Positions 1-11,009 of a DNA stretch of 64,000 nucleotides are shown one piece after another (position 1 is the stretch's first letter; the number at the start of each line of letters is the position of its first letter). The stretch is from Strobilurus pachycystidiatus (lineage: Eukaryota > Basidiomycota > Agaricomycetes > Agaricales > Physalacriaceae). The stretch is from the NCBI GenBank assembly GCA_019915135.1, contig JAHLMK010000010.1:124001-188000 (forward strand), written 5' to 3'. The position numbers and the translations under genes are program-made. The notes beneath the pieces are model-generated. The model made no database searches, was not told the DNA's origin, and was given only the letters and a program-made list of their open reading frames with translations.

Positions 1-430
1 AAAGACAAAGTTTCGATCGCAGGTCTAGGTTCGTGTGGTTTCTGGACCCATGCTCCATCCCCCTTGCTGCGCTGTAGGTGAAATCCGGCAGTCTGAACAG
101 GTCCATGGCGTCCATCACGACTCGTCCAACACTATACCTCCGCCAATAAACACTCCTCGGCGGCCCAAGGATACGAACCGACTGTGTCCCACGACAACAA
201 TCGACGTGCAAAACGTTCAACACTCAGTCCATGAATCTTTCCTCCCTTGAAAGCATCTCAGACCGACCTTGAGACAGACAAGGGCTCTCGACTGCCAGTG
301 TGTTAGGTTTCGTTGACTGCCTAAACTATGGTTCAGTCGATCGCGATCCTTCTACCCCTGTAGAAAAACGAATAAAACCTCGACTTGAATCCTCAACAAA
401 GGCATCCACCACCGCCCTCACATACTAGCC
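1..430. other. No gene recognised; 5' flank of YCII gene
   Basis: I see no coding region here. The last 60 bases before the YCII start codon resemble the matching bases upstream of the second YCII copy (about 13910-13980, other strand), so the duplicated block includes some 5' flank. Confidence 0.5.
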
Positions 431-1009
431 ATGTCTGCACGATCCTCCTGCGAAACATTGATCACCTCGGAGCCGAAGTCCTTGTTCTTCGTCTATGCTC
501 CTTACGAGACTCCAGCAATGGCACGTCTCGTCGAGGAGGAACAGCGCTTAGCTGGCATTGGCAGTCGTACGTCTATCTTCACGCACTACCTGGCAATACA
601 TCTCATCATGCCTTTCAATCAAGAGTTCAGCGGCATTGTATTCGGCGAAGAAGAGGAGGACAACGGCTGCGAACAACCGCGCAAGATGGTAGGATCCGTC
701 ATAGTCTGCGAAGCCCGGAACCTCAACGAGTACGTCCTGTTCCGCGCAAACAATGCCTGCCTGATCCTGATCACCTTGCAGAGTGCGAGAAAAGATAAAG
801 GCCGACGTTTATCTGGAACAAGGCGTGGTAAGTCAGGTTCCCGCCCATACCATTGCAACATTGACGACGGCAATGACAGTGGTGCCCCGAGACGCTTCTC
901 ATATTACCATTCCATGCAGCCACGCCTCTATCATGAGCATGTTTTCGTTTCCTATCCCATTCGATCTGCGGCCTGTGAAAGTATGAATAAGTATGTACAG
1001 AATTCTTGA
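431..1009 (+). CDS. YCII-related domain protein, copy 1
   Basis: Small protein of about 125 aa after splicing. The YCII core is visible: SLFFVYAPYE near the N-terminus, then EEEQRLAGI, then RKMVGSVIVCEARNLNE continuing as VREKIKADVYLEQGV. Three introns are inferred: about 567-623 (57 nt, in frame, AAG acceptor), 730-781 (52 nt) and 828-919 (92 nt). The same three positions are kept in copy 2 at 13261-13906, which supports them. YCII proteins are small ferredoxin-like-fold proteins, some with lyase or dehalogenase-like activity; the substrate cannot be inferred. The C-terminus after LEQGV departs from the usual family ending, so the last acceptor is uncertain. Confidence 0.72.
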   Translation: MSARSSCETLITSEPKSLFFVYAPYETPAMARLVEEEQRLAGIGSRTSIFTHYLAIHLIMPFNQEFSGIVFGEEEEDNGCEQPRKMVGSVIVCEARNLNEYVLFRANNACLILITLQSARKDKGRRLSGTRRGKSGSRPYHCNIDDGNDSGAPRRFSYYHSMQPRLYHEHVFVSYPIRSAACESMNKYVQNS

Positions 1010-1893
1010 GAATGAGCCTGTGGGGTGAATGTCGTGCAGACAAGATGATTTACGCGTTGTATTGACGTACGGTGGTGAACGAGCTTTGACCGCAAAGGAC
1101 ACAAACTGTTTACTCGTTCGAGCAACGTTCGAGCGGCGAGAGATGCCATACGTCAGCCAGCTGCTATACTAAATCGTTGCGTAGGCTGTTCAGCAGTGAA
1201 ATTAATGGTCGTCTAATTCGCCAGTGCGGTTTTGGGCAATTATACGGCAATGTCGAAAACCAGCGACCACAAGATATGTCGGGGAGAGTCGAAGTCAAAG
1301 TTGGGATGAAAAGGGTTTAGAACTCCGACGCCCTTTGCCGTGACCCGTCTCTTTCATTGGATCTACCAACTCTGAGTCTGACCTCATCTTCGATGGCTAT
1401 GCGCGCGCTGTGTTCCGTGATAACTGAAAATCAGGCCAGTGCAGAGGCGGGCTGAGATCCTGAACTCACGGACACGCGTCAAGCGCCCCGACACGACACC
1501 GGAGTCACGAAACATCGTCCACCTGGCGCAATATCTCTGGTGGACCTCATCCCACACGGCCCCAAAACGTACCATTTCGTCTAGGCCACAGGCAACACAT
1601 CGATCTCTGAGCTTCAACATCTCTCTCTGTCGCTCAAGCCCAAATGAAAGGATCCAACTTTGGTTCACGGAGCGCCGCTATCTCGGAGCTCATTCAGCAA
1701 CCTCCTGGTCCTAGTGTCACATTCACCTTCTCGGAGACGAGAACGTCCTAGTCATCCAATCTTCACTACGCATGTTCGCTTTCTCCCCCCATAGCTTGAC
1801 TACATCTGACTCTAAATTTGGACAGCAAGACAAGAAAAATAATTATACAATTGTCCTCAGCTGCTGACGACTAGATCTCTTGCACCGATAACC
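1010..1893. other. Intergenic, no supported gene
   Basis: About 0.9 kb with short overlapping frames on both strands near 1384-1714, none of which resembles a family I know. It separates the YCII gene from the 3' end of the AONS-like gene on the other strand. Confidence 0.5.
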
Positions 1894-3607
1894 TCACAGC
1901 TTGGCTTTCATCATCCCCGAGTCGTACTCAAGTCTTTTACCCTGCTCGCCCTCTACCCAACGCCCAACAATGCCCACGAGATCGTCGATTTCCTCAAACG
2001 TGTTGCTTGCCTGGAGCGCCAGCCGGATACGCTCAGTGCCCACAGGAACAAGAGGAAACACAGCCTGCCGCATTTTGAAACCATGTCTTGTCAAATATTC
2101 TGCGAGCCCGGCAGCGTTGGAGGAGAAAATGGGCAAGACTGGCGAGAGATAACCGGCGACCGATGCGTGTTCTCCGACTGGCATGTTTGCTATGTCGTGA
2201 TCCATGCCGCGGAACTCTCGTGCGAACCCACTACGAGCATGGGCGATGAGGGCCTGCTCCCTCGCTACTACCTACATCTCCGGTTAGTCATCGTTCTGGA
2301 GGGTGTCAAGACCCGCTGACCTGTCTTCCTTTTTCGCTTTCCATGTAGTCAAGAACACACTCGATATTGAACAGGTTATATCGAGGCGTTGCAGTTGTGA
2401 AAACGAACGATCGGGAAGTGTAAATCAGGTAGTGGCGCATCAATGGCGGACACACCAGGACAGCTGGAGGCAGGTCATCATCTGCTTCGAGGAAGGCTGA
2501 AAGGCGTCACATACCTCCGGAGCAACCCCAAGCTTTCCCGAACGTGTGGAGGCGAATAAGGACTCTGTCTTCTAGTCCTAGATGGCACGTCATACCCCTT
2601 CCGTGCTCTCCAACCACTCCAGTGGAATGTGCCTCGTCTGCAAAAACGTATCCAGCACCCTGTGGAAGAATATCCTCCACCGCCGCACATATATCCTTCA
2701 ATGGCGCAAAATCACCATCCATACTATACAAGGCGTCGACGAGCACGAATACGCTGGACTTGCCGTCTCGGATGGATGGGATACTGCACATGATCTCTTG
2801 CAGCTTCTTGCGCAGGTCTGGGACGGAGTTGTGCTTGAAGGCATAAAGTGCATGGCGCGCCTTTGACATGCGCATCCCGTCATGCATCGACGCGTGGACG
2901 CATTCGTCGTAAATTATCACGTCGTCTCCTTGTGGCTATCGGCGGGGTACTCAGCAAAGGTCACTCTCTAGAGGAACCCAGAAGGGGCTCACCAATGCAC
3001 TCCATAGGCCGTGATCTGCAAAGTACGCGTAAGTTCAATCGTTTGCAACCTGAGCAGGTCAAGGAGACTTACTAGCATCCAAGCCAGAGTTAAAGAGGAG
3101 TGCAGATGGCCCGTTAAAGAACTTGGCAAGCCGCTCTTCCAGTCGAACGTGGTCAGAGGTATTGCCACCACCGTGTCTCTACAATCAGATGATCAGCGAC
3201 TCCAATATAAACACAGATTTACTGTAATGGGTGTGCCTGCTACTCACCGCTGCTCGCGACCCTAGGATAAGCTCATGTTGTGCGAGTCGGTCGAGGAACA
3301 TTCGCCGGATCTCTGGATTACTCGACAGAGCCAGATAATCGTTCGACGTGAAACTCGGGCCATCGGGGTCAGGAACCTTCAGATCGGGCGTAGGAAAGTT
3401 GAACTGCTTGAAGAAGTCGATCTGCTGTCGCATGGCCTGCTCCAGCGCGGTGGTCATCCTTGAAATATGATCGGTGGTGGATGGGGAGGATTTACAGTCA
3501 GGGATCAGAGGAGTGTAGCGTTTCGGTGGTAATCCGGACGAGAGAGCGATCCAGGACTGCGAGCCTTTAAACAAGCCGACAATACTTACACCGCCCTTCA
3601 TCAGCAT
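1894..3607 (-). CDS. 8-amino-7-oxononanoate synthase-like PLP enzyme
   Basis: Alpha-oxoamine synthase family (AONS/KBL/ALAS type): PLP-dependent decarboxylative condensation of an amino acid with an acyl thioester. From the N-terminus one reads SFTSNDYLALS, then HGGGNTSDHVRLEERLAKFF with FNSGLDA, then VIIYDECVHASMHDG, FVLVDALYSMDGD, FADEAHSTGVVGEHG, and LHTFGKAWG with the PLP-binding lysine. It closes with the small domain MPVGEHASVAGYLSPVLPIF and GTERIRLALQ. At least five introns split it. In AONS this is a biotin-pathway enzyme, but Agaricomycetes carry many paralogs, so the substrate is open. The first exon is uncertain: 3607 is the most upstream in-frame Met, and a Met about 140 bases downstream (MTTALEQAM) is an alternative. 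Confidence 0.85.
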
Positions 3608-3996
3608 GCCTCAGTTTGCTTTAGTCGTATCCAGACATACGGTTTCGAAACACTCGTGCTTTGATGAATGCATCATTCGGGTAACCTCTTACAACTAGGC
3701 CGCGCAGTCAGGAAAGCCACAAGGTGCCTGCTAGGACCGGGTTCTTGATGCTGATGTGGTCAACTCGAGGCTCAAGACTGCTATCATCAGTATCATCATA
3801 AGTCTCATTGTGATGGCGGCTACCAACATGAGCTCAAGTGCGATTACGTCGCGAGGAATCGTAGTGAGCAAGTCTACCCGGTCCAAAGCATTGATTTCAT
3901 CATCGGGCGACGGCTCTCCGCTGGCATTGGCAGATCACACTTGACAGATTATATTGTAGCTGTACATTGTTTCATTCCTTCCGCGAGACGTGCGTA
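3608..3996. other. Intergenic, nothing recognised
   Basis: Short spacer between the 5' end of the AONS-like gene and the 3' end of the GNAT gene, both on the minus strand. One short plus-strand open frame at 3756-3944 has no family resemblance. Confidence 0.45.
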
Positions 3997-5032
3997 TCAC
4001 TTAAGCTGATGCAGATGGGAACTAGAATGATGGTCAACACCCCTTGGAGGGCTATTGTAGTAGCACTGACCTTCATCATCATCCAAGTAGGAAATCCCGT
4101 CGCTGGCTTACCCGCTACTTTCAGGCCCTGATTATTGCAGGACCCAGCCCCGAAGGTTAAACAATCATAGGTCTACATGGTCGTTCAGATATCAAAAGTT
4201 ATGCTGAACAGCGAATCGTACCTCCCACCCATAATGTTCATATATGCTGTGGCAGCGAATAGCTGTCGCCTCCAGTATGAAGGGACTGGTCGGCGCGTTC
4301 TTGATTGCCTCTTCGATGAGCATTCCGCAATACCCTGTGCAGGGATCGTAAATGAAACCATTGCCTGATAACGCATTATGTACCCACCATGTCCCTCGTG
4401 TGCTGGATCTGTCCCAGCTTGCTCCAAACGCCAAAAGTCGCTCTGACAGTTATAGCCGCGGCCCTCGATCTCCTTGTTAGACCGAGCGATAACGGTGGGT
4501 TTGTAAAGAACGATAGCTGTCTGATTCAGCAAGTCAACAATGTAATGAGCAACATGGGCCATCACGGTGATATCGACGACGTACATATAGCCCCCGTAGG
4601 CCCCAGCCGGGCACGGCGCGAAGAAATCCAGCGCGAACAGTGGTGGCCAAGCTCTCTACAGGACAAATGCCTCAGCGCACACGTTCAGAATGGCAAACTC
4701 CATATTGGCGTACCAGTTGAGCAGCCCGGTGGAAGCCACAAGGTATAGGCAGCTATGGTTTCACCTCCCTTGTCATCAGGGATAGATACGACGGTAATAC
4801 GACCGCCCTCCATGAAGACAGACCGAAGTACAGCTCCCTCCATTAGGTGGAGGTAGTGTCTGTTTTTCACCTGCTGCTCTTCCGGCTCATTGTTCATCAA
4901 TTTCTCTCGACTAGCGAGCCAGCAGAGAAGAGGATCATTTTCGAAGGCTCGAGCAGCGACGTCGTTGATGGCAGGTAGGTCGTCGAGCGTGGCGACACGT
5001 ACGTACGCACCCGGAGCGCGCACCTTTGGCAT
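3997..5032 (-). CDS. GNAT family N-acetyltransferase
   Basis: Acetyl-CoA-dependent N-acetyltransferase of the fungal GNAT group. The N-terminus reads YVRVATLDDLPAINDVAARA followed by a FENDPLLCWL segment, as in many basidiomycete members. The C-terminal half carries the acetyl-CoA loop in the form GTGYCGMLIEEA, then APTSPFILEAT and HSIYEHYGWE. Splicing from GWE into GLKVAGKPATGFPTW gives a normal family C-terminus. The usual Q/R-x-x-G-x-G is weakened here (GTGYCG, where GQGYGG is common), so the loop may be altered. The middle, about 4450-4690, is harder to resolve into exons. The stop could be 3997 or, if the last donor is unused, 3972. Substrate unknown. Confidence 0.7.
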
Positions 5033-5310
5033 CTTTGCAAGTGAGTGAGAAGTCACAGAACGAACGAAGTAAATTGATACGGCGGCCCATTTGTATGTAA
5101 CATCATCAAAGTGCATGAAACAGATTCCACTTGTCGACTTCGACTTGATCTAATCGCGCCGCCGAATCCTAAGTCCTTCGAGTTGGCGTGTACATAGCTC
5201 ACCGACGTTCAGGGATCTGCCCCGAGCTGAACGGGCGCTCAGATAACATTTGATGCAGCATTATGTACAGTGATGAGTTTTTACAGCGCCAGATCGTACC
5301 AAACCTCTTA

Positions 5311-6570
5311 TCATACAATAGATCCACTCTTGGTTTGTGATACGTCCATTTCCACCCACTGAACCGTGCTAGAATCAGGGGACATCGCAAGCACACCACT
5401 CGGTAATCGAGGGCTATATGTATCTTCGCTTTGTTCTGGGCGTGCAACCTGGAAGGTGTTATTCCCAGCAGTGGTCCTGGAGAAGTACGCGGAGGCGTGT
5501 GTCATCTGAGACTCAGCATCAGCCTTGACCGACACCAATACGACAATGAGCGTCGGGATAATTCCCTGCATCAGAAATTTCAGAATGTAATCGTGAGGCG
5601 AAACATATCGAACGAACTGTGAGCTGCGCAATGCTGTCGACGACGACCACGAAAGCAGGATGGCCGATGATGACCATGACCATGAAGAGGACCCAAGAGA
5701 TCAAGTAGATAAGGCCAGACTCGACGATGATCAGCATGATGCCGAGGTATTTCCCAGTCAGACTTTTGAGATTTGCTTTCTGTATCATGCGCCGGTGATA
5801 CCTGGAGGGAATTGTCATTGGTAGCAAAAGGATAGAGAAATCAGTACCTACCATATACGGCCAGCGATGAGACTGGTGGCGATGATATTTGTGAGAAATA
5901 CGAAGGCCGCAAAAGAGAGCTCCCATCCGTTCAGCGTGCTACTGAATATTTCGTTGAAGCTAGCATTGGAACTGTTTGTTTGTGCTCCATTATGGAGAAG
6001 TCCGCCGCCGCAGACTAACGCATATTCATCAGGGGAGGGTGTCATGCATACGAAACGAACAGACGCACTGATGGTGCCAACTAACGAACAAATCGGAACG
6101 ACGACAGCCTTCCAGTTGCGATTGCATAGGACCCATGCGCGCCATATAAGAATCAAATCCGCCATCACACACTTGGCAGATTGAGTAACAGATAGGCTCG
6201 GGATAGGAAACATGACATACATTTACAACCTCAATACTGAGCTGGGCGATAATATAGCTGGAGCCCTGATTCGCAAAGACCTCGTTCGCGTCCACATGCA
6301 CCACATACGCCCCATAGTCCTGGCCCATTGCGAGACCCAAATGCACCGTCGCGATGATGTACATAAGGACGGTCATGATCTTGATGACTGTCCCGAGCCG
6401 CGTAGTGGGGAAGCCCTTCCGCTGCCTGGTTCCGTTCAGCCCATTGAGCGTGCGATTCTTGATATCAACATTTACCAAAAGAGGTACATTGCTCCGGCGA
6501 ATATTACAGTGTATATCCCTGGGGGACCATCAGCGTGCATTGCGATGAAGTAGGCGGAATAGGGTACCAT
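5311..6570 (-). CDS. Seven-helix integral membrane protein (Agaricomycete family)
   Basis: Multi-exon membrane protein of a family greatly expanded in mushroom fungi. The start reads MVPYSAYFIAMHADGPPGIY. Hydrophobic segments follow: IMTVLMYIIATVHLGLAMG, then ADLILIWRAWVLCNRNWKAV (the conserved dIxliWRcwVlwnrnW signature), then an extracellular-type loop, FAAFVFLTNIIATSLIAGRIW, and LGIMLIIVESGLIYLISWV. The C-terminal tail is polar and rich in Ser/Thr. No ligand or partner is known for this family. Start and stop are well supported; the number of introns (at least five) is not exact. Confidence 0.8.
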
Positions 6571-8937
6571 GTAGCGATGATTCACAAAACAAGGACACGA
6601 AAGTGGCGGCCGCGGGGGTGAAGGTCATAGTCCGAGTTGGGGAAAGTGGAGGATTCCTGATAGAGACGAGATGTCGTCCTAAGTAATGAATAGCCCACAT
6701 CATGCATGGCGTTAATCTTCTCACATGCCCATCACGAAAGGGAAGCCATTGATCCAGCACTCGTCTTCCTGCCTCCCGGCCTCAGGTCCGATAGTCTCGC
6801 TGATTGAAGATTGATGAAAAGGCCCCTGCGCCATCAAAAACTAAGTGAGTATCGGATTCACCTCGCCTCCACGTGGAACTGTACGCGCGAGGATGGCGCC
6901 ACATCACACGTTTCGCAGTGATATCGACGGTGCCACTGGTATTTTTTTGCTCATGTTCGGGCGGCATCCAGTTGATTCGCTATTTCTAAGTTGGGGCCGG
7001 TGCGGTTGTCCTGAAATTTACTTCGTGTCGACACCGTTTTACAACCCTTTAGGCCGCATAGCATGGAACATCAAGCGATATCGGTCCAGTCAATACATCG
7101 GAGATACTGTTCTGAGATGGATAGATTAGCCAAGACATCATCGCCGCCCATAGCCTGAGGGGTCATACTACTACCGTCCTACTTGCAAGAAATAGCCATC
7201 GTAGCAAACTGTAGTCACTTCGTCGGAACGCCTGCAGGGCAGGGAGTCGGAGCAAGTCACAGCCTGGCAGTTGGACAGAATATTGATGCAAGAATGGGCG
7301 CTCCGAGTCTTTGTAACGAAATTACAGACAAGCCAGAGCTCGGAGCATGTGTAATGAGAAGCGGCTCCAGAACGCCACCGCGAAGACGGATATTTCCGAG
7401 CTGTACTGTACCGTTAGACGTTAGCAGCTGAAGCTATTTTTGCGTAGCTTCTGCCGCGAGAAGAGGTCAGATGAAGAACGCTGAGTGGTCATCTCCGCGA
7501 TCTCTCCTTCCAGCATAGCGCAGAGGCTGACCATGTGATAGCCCCAGTTGAAGAAAGGCCCAGGACGTTTGCATTATGCATATGGTGTTCTCGTCGGGAA
7601 CTTGGCAGACGTCGTCGTTCAGAAGAGAGAGCCTTTGAAGTCGGCCCGATGCTCTGATCGACATCAACCGAAAAGGAAGATTGTTCACACGCGATCAAGA
7701 ATGCAGAATCTTTCAAAGTGTGAAGTTCGACCGTGTTACTTATTATTGACATGTTTCCAGCTCCCATGATGGGCCATTACTGCAATGGGTACCATTTGTG
7801 CTATTTAGATATCCCCGAGCTCCCCGATCAGACCTCGACGAGCTCGGGCAGGACCATACACTGTATAGAATAAGAATGAGTTGCCCGAGATATCAAAACT
7901 TGTCTCCACAGTCCGTAGGCGTCCTCGGGGATACTGTTAGAATGGCATTCACACCGGCAGGCTCTCAGAGAATGCTTGCTACCCTCTTCGTGCTGTGACG
8001 AGAATTTTCGACAGCGTTGAGGGAAAGGCCCTCAAGAGAGAGAGGTGTTGAGGTCGTCGCTGCCACTCGTGACGGGCTTACTCCCATTGGAAAGACTTGG
8101 ATTGGAGTCTTGCCTTGTAGGAACAATCAGCATCATGATGATGCGTGGCATGGAGGAGTACTCTGACTCAAGGAAGAGCTCGTCAAACGGCTGTGTTGGA
8201 CGAAATCACAGGGGAGGACGGAGCTTACGACCTTGAAGGAGACCTGTACTGGAGCTCCGTCTTGTAGGAACGATCAGCATCATGATATGTGTGGCGTGGC
8301 GGAGTTCTTGTTCTCGAATTGTCACAGTACTAGTATAGCAGAAAACAAGGGGAATCAGAAACCGTTATAGGATTGTAGAGAAAGCAATTTGGGGCATCCG
8401 TGAGCGTGTTAACAGAACTAGAGCTCAAGGGACCATCTGGATCGAGGCCCACCTCCAGCAATGCATTCCAAAATACCTAGATCTATCATCTAGGAGGATC
8501 CGATATCAAGTAGACCTGGCGGCGGAAACGATGACTTACCAGAACAGCGGCACGGTCCGCAGACAGCGCACCCAGCACAAAAATGTCTTTCGCATCTAAG
8601 TCGTTTGAAGGTTAGCGCAAAGCCACATAGAGCGCCACACGGTGGACCGCAATTGGTAAGCCATTAGGGTTATACTTGGTCCTATCTTCCTTGCTGCAAG
8701 GAGCAATGGACGTAACGAGCTATTATACCAGCTGGTTATGTGTTTGGTGCGAGGTTCTAGGTCTATACGTACGCGCTGAGCTACGAGGATAGAATGATGC
8801 ACACGGGAAGATTGCCCACAGTCAAGTCCGCTGACTGGAAGACGAGCCAATCGAGACTGAGATGATGAATACAGACCAAATCTCCTTGATTTGCATTAGT
8901 GTTCACAAACAGTTCCCTACTTGTTGTTGTGCTAAAA
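6571..8937. other. Gene-poor stretch with repeats and possible exon fragments
   Basis: No complete gene is recognisable across 2.4 kb. The left part has only short frames. An imperfect direct repeat lies at 8114-8160 and 8261-8306. Around 8330-8700 on the minus strand several short exon-like open segments with plausible splice signals occur but match nothing I know. Confidence 0.45.
8114..8306. repeat. Imperfect direct repeat, about 47 bp units
   Basis: The segments 8114-8160 and 8261-8306 share CTTGTAGGAA followed by an ATCAGCATCATGAT block and then a TGGCRTGG core. They lie about 100 bases apart in the same orientation. This looks like an old local duplication; function unknown. Confidence 0.6.
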
Positions 8938-9584
8938 TCATCCTCGTCTCGTCACAAAGTTCTCCAAATCATGAGGTGTAGCAACTGCCAACACAAATTT
9001 GCGGTCATAGTCGGTCACTATCGTTTAGATCAGCACGGTTTCAATCGATGCCTGATATGCCTCGTACCTAGGGCGAATATGTTCTCCTGGAGGAACGCCT
9101 CCAACTCAGATAGGGATGTACCGGGAGTAATGAGGGTGTAAGGCTGAGTCGCCGGGCGCTTGAACTTTGTCATGTACTTCAGTATCCGGTCATCCTAAGT
9201 CCTACTCTGTCAGCGGAAACTAAATCGAAAAAAGGATGCCATCGCACCGGTTTCGCATCGCCCGCTTCCCAGGTCTGCTTGAGCTTGGCCACGTCGAGAT
9301 ATCCGAGCGGTTTCCGTGTTGCGTCGAGCACGCTGTGTGATTATTCGCGTCAGCGGGATCTCGATGACGGGGCATCGGCACGCACGGAATATGCGAGAAG
9401 TCGCGGTCGTAGGCCATCTCAATCGCCCGCGATATCACATCGTTCGACGGCAGCGCAAAGGCGGGAGGGAGTTGTAGGTCCTGGCTTCGTGGTTAATCTT
9501 CGTGGTCGGGCATTTTTACTTGTCGAGCGCACTGACCTCGACGACGGCGCCGCGATATTTGTCTCCGGTGGATGAGGTGGCCAT
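8938..9584 (-). CDS. CBS-domain protein (paired CBS motifs)
   Basis: Small protein of about 150 aa built almost only of CBS repeats, which usually bind adenosyl ligands. Exons read MATSSTGDKYRGAVVE, then LPPAFALPSNDVISRAIEMA with YDRDFSHIP, then ATRKPLGYLDVAKLKQTW, then DDRILKYMTKFKRPATQPYT with SLSELEAFLQENIFAL, and finally VTDYDRKFVLAVATPHDLEN ending in VTRRG and a TGA stop. Each junction has a clean GT...AG intron, so start and stop are both secure. The ITPGTSLSELEAF...VTDYDRKFVLAVAT pattern is the second CBS unit. Stand-alone CBS proteins of this size are common in fungi; their targets are mostly unknown. Confidence 0.85.
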
Positions 9585-9894
9585 TGTTGTGGGGAAAGCG
9601 AGGAGAATACGGTCACCGAGTAAGCTTGCGTGCTTGGAATAAAGCGAGTCCGAGATGAATGTTTCCTGTCATGACGCGACAATGAATTGTGAATTTACCA
9701 CGGCCCTCTGATGTCAACAAAGCCCAGGAAACAATGAAGTTCGTTCCTTGGTTCATCCAGGTAACAAACAGAGTGTAAACTACAATGCTACAGGTAGAGT
9801 TGAAGCTTATCAAGCTGACGATCGCTCAGACTTATTCGCGACAACCCATTGGATGGTTGAAACAGGATTACTATTCATGTACAGTTTGAGAGTA
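9585..9894. other. Intergenic between CBS gene and PUP1
   Basis: About 310 bases between the 5' end of the CBS gene and the 3' end of the proteasome gene, both on the minus strand. Should hold the CBS-gene promoter; no clear element seen. Confidence 0.4.
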
Positions 9895-10883
9895 TTATGT
9901 CGTGTCCATGGCCTCTCCAACAGGGATTGGTGTTACTTCCTCGTCCACCACCAAGCTCCGGATCGTCTCACTCTTCCACGCTGTCGTGCCTCGCCTGAAC
10001 CCATACCTCTTCTCCTTCTGTACACGTTGATTGGGCATCTCGACGTTGCGGAGCATCTCTGTGTGCCCGGCAGTGATGATACACGCGTCGACGTTGGATC
10101 CAGAGCCGAGATCGTTGAAGATACCAGCAGAGATGGCGTCCTTGACAAGCTGCAGCGCATCGTCGCGCGTCATGTTGGCCCGCCAGCCGGTTTCAAAGAC
10201 GGCCATGGCGGCGAGACTACCAGAGCCCATGGTCACGTAGGGGAGTTTGTCTGTGGAACCGTGGGGAGCAACGGTGAAGAGGTTCGGGCCTGTGGCGTCG
10301 ACACCGCCGAGGACGAGAGCAGCACCGACTTGGCCTTGATATCTATAGATTAGGCTTAAGCACGGACGAAAGGAGGATGAGGCAGTTGATCATCAACCTA
10401 AATAGCATCTGCTTGAGCATGGTCATAGCAGTGACGACTCGTGGTTTGCGGCCAGTCGAGAGCTCGTGCAGCTCCATGTTGGACGAGATGAGGGCAGTCG
10501 TAAACTCAGTGTCGGCAGCCGTGCCTGCGCCACAGCAGCGGATGTTTTCCGAGATGTAATGGATCTGGTGAGGATTGCCTTAAATTGATGCCGCACGATG
10601 TTGCTGAGCTGCTTCACACACCTTTTCACAGTTCTTGTCGGCAACGATGGGGCCCTCCGTGGCACGCGTGTCGGCGCCCAGCACTATTCCCTCGTCAAAC
10701 AGACATCCAACGATGGTCGTACCAGTGCTCGTCGCCTTTGGCAGAGGAACGCCCTTTTCGCTGAGAAAGTTGTTGCTGGTGACATTGTGAGCACGGTGCT
10801 CGCCGTCGTGTGAGCATGGCCGCTCACCGAATCTGATTGGAAAAGTCGAATCCGGGCGATGAGAAGACAGACGAGCTCGCCAT
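9895..10883 (-). CDS. PUP1: 20S proteasome subunit beta-2
   Basis: Catalytic beta-2 (trypsin-like) subunit of the 20S proteasome core. The start reads [19 protein letters not shown], followed by an intron and the propeptide region [18 protein letters not shown]. Autocleavage at G|TTIVG would expose the catalytic Thr1. Then come [11 protein letters not shown], the conserved DKNCEKVHQI helix region, [43 protein letters not shown], and the long C-terminal arm typical of beta-2, ending MDTT. At least three introns. Acts in the cytosol and nucleus in regulated protein breakdown. It is divergent from the aldehyde dehydrogenase, with 126 bases between start codons, so the two may share a promoter region. 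Confidence 0.96.
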
Positions 10884-11009
10884 GGCGGTCAATGATAGAG
10901 CGTCTACTTACGTTGCCCAGCATACGCGTCGTCCAACCCACGTGGTTATCTTATCATCGGCGGCAACTCCCGGACGATCCGCATCTCTGACTCTCTGACC
11001 ACTACCACC
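10884..11009. promoter_or_regulatory. Shared promoter region of PUP1 and ALDH
   Basis: Only 126 bases separate the two divergent start codons, so both promoters must overlap here or extend into the neighbouring coding sequence. I inferred this from layout; no specific binding site is recognised. Confidence 0.5.
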
